Assembly: GCA_951640165.1 (NCBI GenBank) | Contig: OX621246.1 | Coordinates: 36,474,501-36,538,500, forward strand | Source: Pseudoips prasinana | Lineage: Eukaryota; Arthropoda; Insecta; Lepidoptera; Nolidae | Direction of reading: 5' to 3' | Length of the DNA stretch: 64,000 bases | Shown: positions 1 to 9,521 of the stretch, piece after piece | Position numbering within the stretch: the first letter of the stretch is position 1 | Layout of the letters: each line of letters begins with the position of its first letter | Position numbers and translations under genes: made by a program | Notes under the pieces: model-generated | What the model was told of the DNA's origin: nothing | Database searches by the model: none | Seen by the model: only the letters and a program-made list of their open reading frames with translations

Positions 1-589
1 AGCGCATTGATACCTTACATAACATTTAAGAACCTTCATGCTGACCTTTGACCTTTTTCGACTTATCTACGAATCATCCCGTCTCTTAGTGGTTGTCCAG
101 TATCTACACCCCAATTGCATGGCTTCTCAGACGATGTGGATGACGATATTACGACTTATCTAGAACAATCGAAGCTTATAGAAACTCTCGTGACACTGCA
201 CACAATTCGATATATCGTTCTATTCCGCCGAATGGACGACTGGGGTGGGTAAAACTTATTTGCGGACACTTTTCAATGCGATGATCATTTACCATCAGGT
301 AAATGATCATCGCATTGAAAAGTGGGCTTGCTCGTTTGTCGTCCTCTTATATAAAAAGAAACTATTATCGCCCCTATAACTACTCCCCTGTGCCTCAAAT
401 AGGAAACCCAAAGGGAAACCTTCTGACAAGAGTTAATTAGTTTTTAATCTTATTTGTTAGGCGGATTGAGCTCATGATCACCTCTATTGCCGGTGAAGCA
501 CTGAAAGCCTGCTAGGCTAAGTGCTAACCTTTACGGGATCAAATTAAACTAGTCAGTCTTCTGCTGACCCTTATAAAATACCCTATATA
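1..589. other. no gene seen; perfect hairpin inside
   Basis: I see no coding exon or recognisable repeat in this stretch. The one structured item is a perfect inverted repeat with 27-bp arms at 267-293 and 298-324, separated by the 4-nt loop ATCA. Confidence 0.5.
267..324. repeat. perfect 27-bp inverted duplication, 4-nt loop
   Basis: The left arm (267-293) begins CACTTTTCAATGCGATG and is followed by the spacer ATCA. The right arm (298-324) is its exact reverse complement. No flanking target duplication or transposon end is visible, so this does not look like a MITE. See the foldback finding. Confidence 0.85.
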
Positions 590-1347
590 TACCTCGTTGG
601 TCTAGCGGTAGAGTGTTCAACAAATGGCAACAAAAACAATGGGGTCCTAGGCGGCCAAAAAATGTGATATTCTAATTTAAAGAAAAAAATCTCAGTATCA
701 GTCTGAAGTCTAGGGATTGGTGTTACATCCCTCTGTCTCAGAGAGCACGTAAAGCCGTACAGTACTTGACTTCTTTCCGGTCGTGTCGCTAGTCGACATC
801 ATGAGAGTGATGGAATAGAAAGTGCCCCTGTGCAGTCCTTTTTGTGTGCGCAAAGCACACGCTTGTACACTAAAACCACAGTTTTTCCAAGGTGAAAAGA
901 AAATTCTTGGATTTTGCACCACGATGATGCGCCTTCGCACAAGGCCATCATTGTGAACGAATTTTTGACCAAACACTCAACAAATACCACCCAGCAACCA
1001 CCATAGTCCAGATATGGCTCCAGCTGACTTCTTTCTTTTTCCTAAACTCAAATTACCACTTCGTGGTACCCGTTTTCAATCGGTAGAAGACATAAAGGAG
1101 AATTCGCGGCGAGAACTGAACTCAATTCCGAAAGCAGCTTTTAAAAAATGTTTTGATGAATGGATTATTCGTTGGCGTAAGTGTATCGTTTCTGGAGCAG
1201 CATACTTTGAAGGTGATAAAATAAATTTGGATGAATAACAAACATTTTGTATATTATTAATCTTTTTCCGGTACTTTCTTGACAGAGTAGTATAATATGT
1301 CCCGCGCAAATGGCCGCCGTAGCTGAAAATCGACCAGGAGAACATTA
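590..1347 (+). mobile_element. SINE family S1 interrupted by a mariner 3' fragment
   Basis: The tRNA-like head starts near 590 (A-box-like GTTGGTCTAGCGGTAGAGTG), and the body runs to about 876 (…CTTGTACACTA). The body resumes at 1291 with TATAATATGTCCCGCGC and ends near 1347. Between these lies a mariner fragment. The SINE family is defined by the complete copy at 38878-39211. Confidence 0.75.
877..1290 (+). mobile_element. mariner 3' fragment (same subfamily as 3759-5082)
   Basis: From about 894 to 1290 this matches the 3' third of the element at 3759-5082. It includes the catalytic HHD block (HHDDAPSHKA, where the intact copy has HHDNAPSHKA) and the PDMAPADFFLF block containing the third aspartate. 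A premature stop lies just before PDMAP (…CCACCATAGTCCAG…). The 3' terminal repeat (GGTACTTTCTTGACAGAGTAG) is intact and abuts a TA. The 5' end and most of the transposase are missing, so this is a dead remnant. Confidence 0.8.
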
Positions 1348-1680
1348 TTACTTTAGTAATGAACTGGTAAAAAAATAGCGTCTGTCTTTTGTTGATACGA
1401 ACTAGCTAAAGTGTTGACGATAAAGCCGTTTTTATACAGTTCTATTGCCCTTTCCGTTACCTCATGTTTCTACATTAAAATAAGTCACTCAAGAAAGGGT
1501 TATATCCTTAATGTATAGGTTTTCTGACAATAGTCTATCGCCTTCATAAAGGAAGGGTGTAATGGTGAGCCTTTACGAAAAAATATTTAGTGTGGCCGTT
1601 GAGACCCTCGTAAAAAGTCAGCCTGTAGTTTGAGAGTTGGTGAATAAATTTTCTATAGGTTCATTATTTAAATAATATGA

Positions 1681-1805
1681 CTACCTTGTTGGGCTAGCGG
1701 CAGGGTGTTCATCCGTTCAAATCCCGGGTCGAGCGAAGAAGTGATTTTGGAATCTTTTCGTAAAGAGAATTTTTAGTATTAGCCCAAAGCCTTGTAGGAT
1801 AAACC
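1681..1805 (+). mobile_element. SINE S1 head, truncated
   Basis: It starts CTACCTTGTTGGGCTAGCGG and has a B-box-like GTTCAAATCCCGGGTCG. It then shows the AAGTGATTTTGGAA segment typical of S1, and similarity is lost near 1805. Confidence 0.6.
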
Positions 1806-1984
1806 TTGGATGTTTCGCAGTATGGGCAGTATTTTTAAACTGCCTCTACTATAAGTAAATTCTGAATCAAATCTAACAATTATTACTTAATTATAATGTA
1901 CTGCATATAAATAAGACAAAATTAAACATGTACACTGTAGGACTGAGGGACTTTACCCTGCTGCACCGGACATCGCCCTATAGT

Positions 1985-3095
1985 GGTGAGCTTGGACTCG
2001 AGGCGTCTACTCATCTTTATTTATGCGAGGTCCTGGGTTCAAATCCTGGGTCGAACCAAAAGTGATTTTGGAACTTTTTTGCAAAAAGAAAAATTTCTTA
2101 GCATCAGCCTGAAGTCTGGGAGTTGGCGGTATTATACCCCCATGCCTCGGAGAGGACGTAAAGCCGTCGGTCCCGTACCTGACCTCTTTCCGGTAAAAAT
2201 TCAAAAAGTCATTTATTCCGTTAAAATATTACATTTGTGTGGAATCGTCAATTTTTTTTACCCTACCGTGCAGTGCATAACGTGGCAGCTACTGAGAAAC
2301 ACTGCCAGAAAACTCAGTAGGAATCCTTTTTTAAAGTATTTATTTCTTAAATAAAGTTACATTGTATTTAAATGTGTTAATTTAGAGCGACTCAATCCCA
2401 AGCTGTTTTGTCACTTAAATAATCAGAAGTTTTGTAATAAGCCCTGCTACACAATTTGGCTTTTATAATTCTTTTAAACTTATTCATAGACATTTCTCGG
2501 ATATCACTGGGAAGTTTGTTATAGAATCTTATACATTGCCCCATAAAAGAGTTACTTACTTTGTGGAGACGGGTGGTATGTAACACAAAGTTATGCTTAT
2601 ATTGAGTATTTATATTATGAGTATCACTCCTTTTACAGAAGGAGTCTTTATATTTATGCATATAAATTAGATTGTCATATATATACTGACATGCTACAGT
2701 CAGAATGTTAATCTCTTTAAACTTCTCTCTCAAAGATTCTCGCGGACCAAGTTCATATATAGCTCTTACAGCTCTTTTTTGCAATACAAATATGGTGTTA
2801 ATGTCCGCAGCGCTACCCCAGAGAAGAATTCCATAGGACATTATACTATGAAAATAACTGAAATAAACCATTCTAGCTGTATCCATATCAGTAAGCCGTC
2901 TTATACTTTTAACAGCATATGCAGCAGAACTTAAACTTAAGGTCGTGTCGCTAGGGGCCCATCGGATAATGATAGTGATGGAATATAAAGTGCTCCTGTG
3001 TTTGCGCACACACTTGAGGACTATAATATGTCCCGCGCAGATGGCTAATCTCTGTTGAGACTAGCCGCCGTGGCTGAAATTTGGCAAGGAACCGT
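1985..3095 (+). mobile_element. SINE S1 split by a LINE insertion
   Basis: The S1 body runs from about 1985 to 2194 (…CTGACCTCTTTCCGGT). It resumes at 2941 (GGTCGTGTCGCTAG…) and continues to about 3095. The intervening DNA is a minus-strand LINE 3' fragment. The break falls at the same place in the SINE consensus, as judged against 38878-39211. Confidence 0.75.
2195..2940 (-). mobile_element. 5'-truncated non-LTR retrotransposon (CR1/Jockey-like), RT C-terminus and 3' UTR
   Basis: An open frame on the minus strand (about 2935 to 2392) encodes the end of a reverse transcriptase. It includes [39 protein letters not shown] and a terminal YLSDKTAWD. These are typical of the region after the RT domain in CR1/Jockey-superfamily ORF2. 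The 3' UTR and AATAAATGACTTTTTGAAT-type tail lie at 2391-2195. Copies of this 3' UTR recur at 29272-29400, 43500-43850 and 48413-48475. The element is severely truncated at its 5' end and inactive. Confidence 0.75.
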
Positions 3096-3526
3096 TGAAA
3101 GGAATTTCAACCGCGTGTGTTTTAATATATCTGGTATTTTTTTGGCTGTATAGGTAACACAGAAAATCTTCAGTAAAGAAATATATAATTACACACTACA
3201 TTTATCTAATAAAAAAGTACTTATAACACTTTGCTTGGGTACATTTTATATTGTGAATTCATTTGTCAATTGTTTTTCAAAAGAACGTGTCGTGCGCAGA
3301 ATTAATGAGAAACAATTTGACTGGGGTTGTCCCCAAGAAGTACATTTGCAGTAACAACGATATATAGTTACCTCTCTCCATATCAATGCCTCCCTCAATA
3401 TATTTAATAGGTTAATATAAAATTACTTATTAGTCTCTAGAGTAGATTGTAATACATATAAAGCTATTGGTGCTTTATAAAATAAATAAATATATATTTT
3501 TAATCATTATTATTAAACTAGCAGTG
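3096..3526. other. no gene; LINE-tail-like AT-rich DNA
   Basis: I find no exon here. The stretch 3405-3490 (TTAATATAAAATTACTTATTAG…, ending in an AATAAATA run) resembles the LINE 3' tail at 57836-57996. The rest is unassigned. Confidence 0.4.
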
Positions 3527-3706
3527 CCCCGCGGTTTCTCCCGCGTTAAACTATATTAATTAAAACCTATGTGTTATAAGGATATAGTTTATATTTTGAT
3601 GGAACTTTGTGTAAACACACAAAGTTCCATCAAAATCCGTTCCGTATTTTTATATATCCATACACACAAACTTTCACATTTGTAATTTTAGTAGGTTAAT
3701 GTGTTA
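3527..3706 (-). mobile_element. Helitron-like non-autonomous element (family H1)
   Basis: In minus orientation the 3' end is the hairpin-plus-CTAG terminus. On the + strand it reads CTAGCAGTGCCCCGCGG followed by CCCGCGTTAA. The 5' end, TC…CTACTAAAATTAC, is near 3706. Inside, 3593-3636 is a perfect 20-bp inverted duplication with loop AAAC that other H1 copies (for example 58602-58783) lack. Confidence 0.6.
3593..3636. repeat. perfect 20-bp inverted duplication, 4-nt loop
   Basis: The arms are 3593-3612 (ATTTTGATGGAACTTTGTGT) and 3617-3636 (exact reverse complement), with spacer AAAC. It sits inside a Helitron-like copy and therefore arose after, or with, that insertion. Confidence 0.85.
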
Positions 3707-3758
3707 TTCCTTTGGTGATTCCTTTTATACAATAACGATAGAAGAGTTTATCTATATA

Positions 3759-5082
3759 CATTCAGTCAAAAAAGTATCGGGAATGGATGATTTGTTTATG
3801 GTTCCAAATTCAAAATTTGTTTTTTTTTGTTGCTGTTAGATTGGTACAACTGTTATCCATTTTGGCGCGGAGTTTGAGTTGCATCTGTTATTTATATTAA
3901 ATACAGTGCTGGTTTTAGTAATATCATATATACCTAGTGTGTATTGCGAATTTCATAATGGTCAAAAATATCGAACAAAGAGTTTGTCTTAAATTTTGCA
4001 TCGCTAATGGAATTTCGTGTTCGGAGTCACTGAAAATGTTACAGAAGGCTTACGGTGAATCGACTTTATCAAAAACTCGTGCTTATGAGTGGTTCAAAGC
4101 GTTCAAAAGCGGTCGAGATGTGATGAAAGATTTGCCTCGCTCTGGTAGGCCATCAACGTCTGCAACTGAAGTTAACATCGCAAAAGTGAAGGAAATAGTG
4201 ACTGAAAATCCTCATTCAACTCTGAGAGAGATAGCCGCCGAACTTTCTGTATCTTACGAGTCGATTCGTACCATTTTAACTAATCATTTGGGTATGAAAC
4301 ATGTTGCCGCTCGGCTAGTCCCAAAAGATCTGAATTTTCTCCAAAAACTCAATCGCATGAAAGTCGCTGAGGACATGGTAAAACGAGTCAATTCCGACCC
4401 AACATTCATGAAACGCATTGTTACTGGTGACGAGACGTGGGTTTACGAGTTTGACACGCAAACTAGTCAACAAGCTTCGGAGTGGCGCCTTCCAACTGAA
4501 CCGAAACCGAAAAAACACGCCAAAGTCGATCAAAAGTCAAAGTCATGTTGACTGTTTTCTTTGACTATCGCGGTGTTGTGCACTCTGAATTCTTACCGGA
4601 AGGTCGAACGGTAAATAAAGAATATTATTTGAGCGTTATGCGATGTTTAAGAGAGCAAATTCTACGAAAAAGGCCAGATTTGTGGAAAGAAAATTCTTGG
4701 ATTTTGCACCACGATAATGCGCCTTCGCATAAAGCCATCATTGTGAACGGATTTTTGACCAAACACTCAACAAATACCATCCAGCAACCACCATATTCAC
4801 CAGATATGGCTCCAGCTGACTTCTTTCTTTTTCCTAAACTCAAATTACCACTTCGTGGTACCCGTTTTCAATCGGTAGAAGACATTAAGGAGAATTCGCG
4901 GAGAGAACTGAACTCAATTCCGAAAGCAGCGCTTAAAAAATGTTTTGTTGAATGGATTATTCGCTGGCGTAAGTTTATCGTTTCTGAAGGAGCATAATTT
5001 GAAGGTGATAAAATAAATTTGGATGAATAACAAACATTTTGTATATTATTGATCTTTTCCCGGTACTTTCTTGACAGAGTAG
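3759..5082 (+). mobile_element. mariner element, nearly complete (1324 bp)
   Basis: The element lies between TA dinucleotides (3757-3758 and 5083-5084). The 5' terminal repeat CATTCAGTCAAAAAAGTATC pairs imperfectly with the 3' end (reverse complement CTACTCTGTCAAGAAAGTAC), and the match continues through CGGGA. It carries a transposase gene with one frameshift. A dead relative lies at 877-1290. Confidence 0.85.
3937..4997 (+). pseudogene. mariner transposase (D,D34D) with one frameshift
   Basis: This is a mariner-family transposase of about 345 residues, the usual size for the family. The likely start is the Met at 3958 (MVKNIEQRV). An N-terminal helix-turn-helix region is followed by the linker-type KDLPRSGRPS. 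The catalytic motifs are TGDETW (first Asp), HHDNAPSH (second Asp) and PDMAPADFFLF (third Asp). The last two aspartates are separated by 34 residues, the classical mariner D,D34D spacing. The frame is lost near 4507-4550: one frame ends at 4551 and the next runs from about 4545 to 4997. A single-base deletion around 4510 would explain it. Everything else is open, so the loss looks recent. Confidence 0.85.
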
Positions 5083-5990
5083 TAAGTCGTACCCTTTTTA
5101 ACGATATAAAAATGTCGAACAAATGAACATTGTAAGTACAATACCTACATTTGTCACATGTCTTTGAATATTTGTGGGGACGATAAAATCGTGAAACATT
5201 TCGCCAGCTTCCAGTCTACTGACTTAATCTGGGTCCCGAAGGAGTAGAGCAGGTTTCTAAGGCAGGATGGTTTACTCTTATTGGATTCATAGTAAATAAC
5301 CTGATTTTCTGCTATGTGCACCTGTTGGGGGGAATGGCTTCGTTAAATTGTTTATGAGAATAGACGAGTGCTATTAATATAGGTAAGGCAATACTCAATG
5401 TTTTATTTGCATTCCGCGATTTCAATTAGGTGTACCTGTACATACCTTTGCTTTAAAAAATAAGAATAGGAAAAATTACATCTTATCGCTTTCTAATTAA
5501 GTTCAAATTCAGATATACTTGAATAACATCGGTAGGTACATTTGCTAGATTTATTCAGTTCCAAACAATAAAACGTCTCTTCTCATTTCTCTCTTCACAT
5601 CAGCACTCAAATATACCGTAAAGCTCTCAAATCATCTTCAAGTGTACATGTTTATTACAAAAAAAAAATTCTTTCCCGGCCTCGTACACAATAAAGTAAA
5701 AATGAATCAGAATATTTCTCCATCTCCTGAAGGGCCAGGAAATTCTCAGGAGAAGTGTTCTTGAGCCGGCATTGAACCGTCGAGATAAAAATAAATTATG
5801 TTAGTTTATTACATTAAGTAGTACATTGTTATTGGGAGCTAGTGACCTTGTGTGGGGAATTCGGATGTTATAAATTAACCGTTGAGAAAGGAAAACAGGA
5901 AAATAGGGTGCAGTGACAATTTGTACGGGACAAGGTCTCATAACGACCTCTAAGAACAATTTTGAAGGACCATCCTGGATTAGAAGTTAT
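5083..5990. other. no gene or clear repeat
   Basis: AT-rich sequence without a convincing exon. Short open frames near 5868-6155 are chance frames overlapping the SINE/R5 region that follows. Confidence 0.4.
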
Positions 5991-5994
5991 AGCT

Positions 5995-6540
5995 TTGTAA
6001 CATCTTGGCGTGCTATGCTGTGTGGTGACGGCGGTAAATATCAGAATAATAATAATAATATCTGGGGACAATGTCACACAGATCATCCTAGCCCCAAAGT
6101 AAGCAAAGCTTGTACTATGGGTACCAGGCGACGATATACATACTTATATAGATAGATAAATACTTATATATATAGAAAACATCCATGACTCAGAAACAAA
6201 TATTCGTGCTCATCACACAAATATTTGCACTTACCGGGATCCGAACCCAGGACCACCAGCTTCGTAGGCAGGAGCACTACCAACTAGGCTACGGTGACCG
6301 TCGGAATATCATCATCCCGTGGGGGAGGGAGAGGGCAGAAGTCGACCCGAGGGAATATCTACCAGAGGACGGGCAGCAGCTACCTTCTGAGTACTATGAA
6401 CATCTTACTGCGATCGCCAACCCGTCTGCCGAGCGAGCCTATTATGGCACATCCCCCTAAGATGATCCTTGGGAGAGACTTGTCTGGCAGTAGACTTCTT
6501 TCAGCTGTAATGATGATGATGATGAACATCTTGGCGTAAA
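5995..6540 (-). mobile_element. lepidopteran repeat R5 interrupted by SINE S4
   Basis: R5 is the family containing GGACAAAGGCCTCCCC and CGCCACGCTTGGCAGA. Here it is reversed. It begins TGTGTGGTGACGGC near 6019, is broken by SINE S4 (about 6044-6302), and resumes GGAATATCATCATCCCGTGG. It ends with a GATGATGATGAT run near 6530. Confidence 0.65.
6044..6302 (-). mobile_element. SINE family S4 (tRNA-derived)
   Basis: On the minus strand it starts GGTCACCGTAGCCTAGTTGG (A-box region). It then has GGTTCGGATCCCGG (B box), AATATTTGTGTGATGAGCAC, and a tail with an AATAATAAT run. A second copy lies at 28735-28974, again inside R5. Confidence 0.75.
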
Positions 6541-6663
6541 TATTATTTATATTTTTTTTATTTCGCCAAATAAGTATACGGTCATTGGGTACTCTCATAA
6601 CTAGTTGCTCACACCGGTCTGTGAGTGATTGGGATAAGGATCTAGGCTCGTGATCAATCTATT

Positions 6664-7027
6664 GACTGCCAGAATGGTTATTATAGTATATAGCATTCAA
6701 CCGCAGATAATGAGGTCCTGGGTTCAAATCCCGGTGCGGGCCAAAAAGTGATTTTGGCATTATTCCGTTAAAATAAATTTCTCAGTATCAGCCCGAAGTC
6801 TGGAAGTTGGCGGTATTACATACCCGTGCCTCGGAAAGCACGTAAAGCCGTCGGTCCTGTACCTGAACTCTTTCCGGTCGTGTTGCTAGGCGTCCCATCG
6901 GATCATGAGAGTGATGGAATAGAAAGTGCCCCTGTGTTTGCGCACACACTAGTACACTATAATATGTCCTGTGCAATTGGCCTCCATTAAGACTGGCCGC
7001 CGTGGCCGAAATTCGGTCGGGAGGACA
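6664..7027 (+). mobile_element. SINE family S1, nearly full length
   Basis: It starts GACTGCC and carries the B-box GGGTTCAAATCCCGG. It includes the constant blocks GTGCCTCGGAAAGCACGTAA, GTAAAGCCGTCGGTCCTGTA and ATCATGAGAGTGATGGAATA. It ends GCCGCCGTGGCCGAAATTCG…GGAGGACAT. Confidence 0.75.
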
Positions 7028-7317
7028 TCATCAGTTCTACCCGATTTAAAAGTTACCCAGAAGTCGTTAGCCTAGATAGCTTTTAACTCCCAAATTGGTA
7101 TCTTGTTGCGGATGCACTAGAACTTAGAATATGATTTTAGGATAAGTAGCTACTCGATCTCTTAGTTGAAATGTCTACCTAGCCTTAATAATAAAAGTTA
7201 AATAAACTATAGAATGTGTATCAAACAATGCAATGCAATCATTGGCCTTATCGATGTAGGCAATCATTATTCTAGGCATTTCTCAATTTGGAAAATGCAA
7301 AGATATAGAAAGTAAAA
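7028..7317. other. no gene seen
   Basis: Short AT-rich spacer with nothing recognisable. Confidence 0.4.
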
Positions 7318-7795
7318 CTGACTGACAGGCCTGTTGAGCGAGCGGTTATTGGCCTTGACTGGACGAGGGTTTGATCCCCGCCCAGGATAAATCTTTGTGC
7401 TATGAACACTATTTGTTCTTTGTCTGGGTGTAATGTATCTATAATATGTCATCATCATCATCATGTCAGCCAAAGTACGTCCACGGCTGGACAAAAGCCT
7501 CCCCAAAGAATGGAGGGATATGCCATAATCGCCACGCTTGGCAGATGGGTTGCCGATCGCAGTTTCATGGTCATAGTTGACAGAAAAATGCTGTTGCCCG
7601 TTCTCTGGGAGGTTCCCTCGGTCGACCCCCATGGGATGAGATGGGGTGATGATATTCTATGCCGTCACCACACAGCAAATAATATGTATGTATCTATAAA
7701 TATATAAGTATGTGTATAACGTTCTGGTTGCGATAGTACACGCTCTGCTTAGTTTAGGATTAGATGGCAGTGTGTTACTTATCCCAATATACATA
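7318..7795 (+). mobile_element. SINE S3 split by repeat R5, with 12-bp target duplication
   Basis: The S3 head (GGCCTGTTGAGCGAGCGG, then GGTTTGATCCCCGCCCAGGA) runs to 7444. R5 occupies 7445-7687. The S3 body resumes afterwards (AAGTATGTGTATAAC … CTCTGCTTAGTTTAGGATTA). The 12-bp string ATGTATCTATAA at 7433-7444 is repeated exactly at 7688-7699, which is a target-site duplication of the R5 insertion. Confidence 0.8.
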
Positions 7796-8064
7796 TTTAT
7801 ATGTTTCTAAAATGAAGTAATACATTAACAACATTTATCAAAGGTACAATTTAATTTTTATTTAAGATAAAGTACATAATCAATAAAAAGTCGATAAGAA
7901 AAATAATCGATTACATTCCAGAACTCCTTATTCCTTCAGTAGACACGCGTGAGGAGATTATGAAAGATTGAAGAACGAATCAATCTCAAGCAAGTTTGTC
8001 ACTTAAACACACAATTCGGTTAATATAGTGGTTGAATCACATTTTGTTTATATGAATATAATAT

Positions 8065-8317
8065 CATGAGCCTGATATCGTCCACTGCTGGACATAGGCC
8101 CCCCCAAAGTTTTCTATAACGTTGCCATTTGTAGGGTCCGTAGGTTGCCGTAGTCACCGCGTTTGGCATGCGATTTGACGACCACAGTAAGGCCATAGTT
8201 AGTACACAGGTGGCGCTGCTGCCCGACTGCCTGGTGTATCCCTTAGTCGCCGTCCCTAGTCGACACCCACGGGATGGTATGGGGTGCCCCTGTTACCAGG
8301 CTGGAAACCACACGGCA
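8065..8317 (+). mobile_element. repeat R5, diverged copy
   Basis: It contains CCACTGCTGGACATAGGCCC, CCCAAAG and, near the end, a form of GGGATGGTATGGGG. It ends in CACACGGCAAATTT. It is more diverged than the other R5 copies. Confidence 0.6.
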
Positions 8318-8398
8318 AATTTATTTATTATACATCTACAAATTTATTTATTATACATCTACAAATTTATTTATTATACATCTACAAATTTAAGGACA
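8318..8398. repeat. tandem repeat, 23-bp unit, about 3.5 copies
   Basis: The unit CAAATTTATTTATTATACATCTA is repeated in tandem directly after the R5 copy. The copies are essentially identical. Confidence 0.85.
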
Positions 8399-8871
8399 TT
8401 CTCATGTTAATCAATATAGCTTGACCCTTACATCATCAAATTGAGATTAAGGGTCTAAACAAAACCATTTTAAATAATATTCGTATTCAACAGTCTTCCT
8501 ATTTCCATAAAATGAATATATTCATGCGCGAAATTCAATTGTTTTGCCATGGTTGATAAGAAGTGTACGTACTCGTTAGCGAAGCTCTTTAAATATATAA
8601 TACCTATAGTTAAATTGACATGGAAACTGATTTAGTGGTAAATTTCTCAGTTAGTTGCTAATTGGCTAATATTGAGAGTAAAAAACAAAAAATATAACAG
8701 TTATACGTTGCCGTCCATTTTATAATACGAGGGAAACCACGAAAATAGGTTAGGGGCACAGATTAATCAAAACTACAGAAAAATTCGGAAAAACGCGCTA
8801 CCGTGGCGTGGTAGCTGCTGCTCAGAGCCACAGAGTTACACTATAAATGATCGGGTTGATAGATGTCTAAT
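8399..8871. other. no gene seen
   Basis: AT-rich unassigned sequence. Confidence 0.4.
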
Positions 8872-8884
8872 TTCAATACACTCT

Positions 8885-9272
8885 TTTTTTTTTTTTACGT
8901 GGGGAAGTCCTTTATGGATCGTCCCGCCGCTGGAGAAGCGACGGGGTATGTCGGACTCCCAGCCAGATGGTAGTGCTGGGTTTACCGACTAAAACCCCAC
9001 GGTGTTCCTCAGCCACCTATAGTCCAGACCACGGGATTCGCTCGCGCATTCACCGCAGTCTGGACAGGCGCTGGCCCACTTTTCAGTGAGCCCCTCTTCC
9101 GTTGGGGGCACCCATGCCCCCCTCCTCAAGAGAGGCGCGCGCGGAACACGGCGCGCCACCGTCTCAGGCCTATTCTGGTCGGACGGAGGACTGCCCCAGG
9201 TCCACCGCCCGCAGGCCACTCCTCATGGAGGCCGGAGATTGGCGATATGCGCCCTCCGACGCCCGGTCCAAC
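8885..9272 (-). mobile_element. GC-rich LINE 3' end with poly(A), 13-bp target duplication
   Basis: A 388-bp GC-rich block reads from a poly(T) run (8885-8896) inward, so the poly(A) tail is on the minus strand. TTCAATACACTCT occurs at 8872-8884 and again at 9273-9285, a target-site duplication marking target-primed integration. Phrases such as GGGTATGTCGGACT also occur in the R1-type LINE at about 52680-53890, so it is probably the 3' end of a related LINE. Open frames here are GC-driven shadows. Confidence 0.7.
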
Positions 9273-9285
9273 TTCAATACACTCT

Positions 9286-9521
9286 AAGCCAGCGCGTACT
9301 AACTGTATTTCTATCTTTTTATTTAAAAAAAGACCGTGCTATGGAATCTCAGCCCTGTGTCGCGGGGTACTTTACCAACATATAATAGACGGACGCAAAT
9401 TACATCCAGACTCACTACAACTACTTATGGGTCACACAAATAGTTGTCCGATGCGGGAATCGAACCCGGGACACCATGCGGCGAGGCGACTGTGTTAGCC
9501 GCTGCACCATCCGTGCAGTCA
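9286..9521 (-). mobile_element. SINE family S2 (tRNA-derived)
   Basis: The minus-strand head near 9521 is a near-perfect tRNA-like start (TGGTGCAGCGGCTAACACAG). The B-box GGGTTCGATTCCCGC follows, then TCTGGATGTAATTTGCGTCC and CCCCGCGACACAGGG. Other copies are at 56033-56260 and 62955-63115. It is not a functional tRNA gene, because the SINE body follows. Confidence 0.75.

Noticed and set aside
8989..9385. Several overlapping open frames in a GC-rich block
   Set aside because: They lie in a LINE 3' insertion bounded by TTCAATACACTCT duplications. Long frames in GC-rich DNA are expected by chance.
9446..9521. tRNA-like sequence with clear A and B boxes
   Set aside because: It is the head of SINE S2. 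The same applies to 24455, 29593, 56040 and 63040. SINE bodies follow, and cloverleaf pairing looks degraded.
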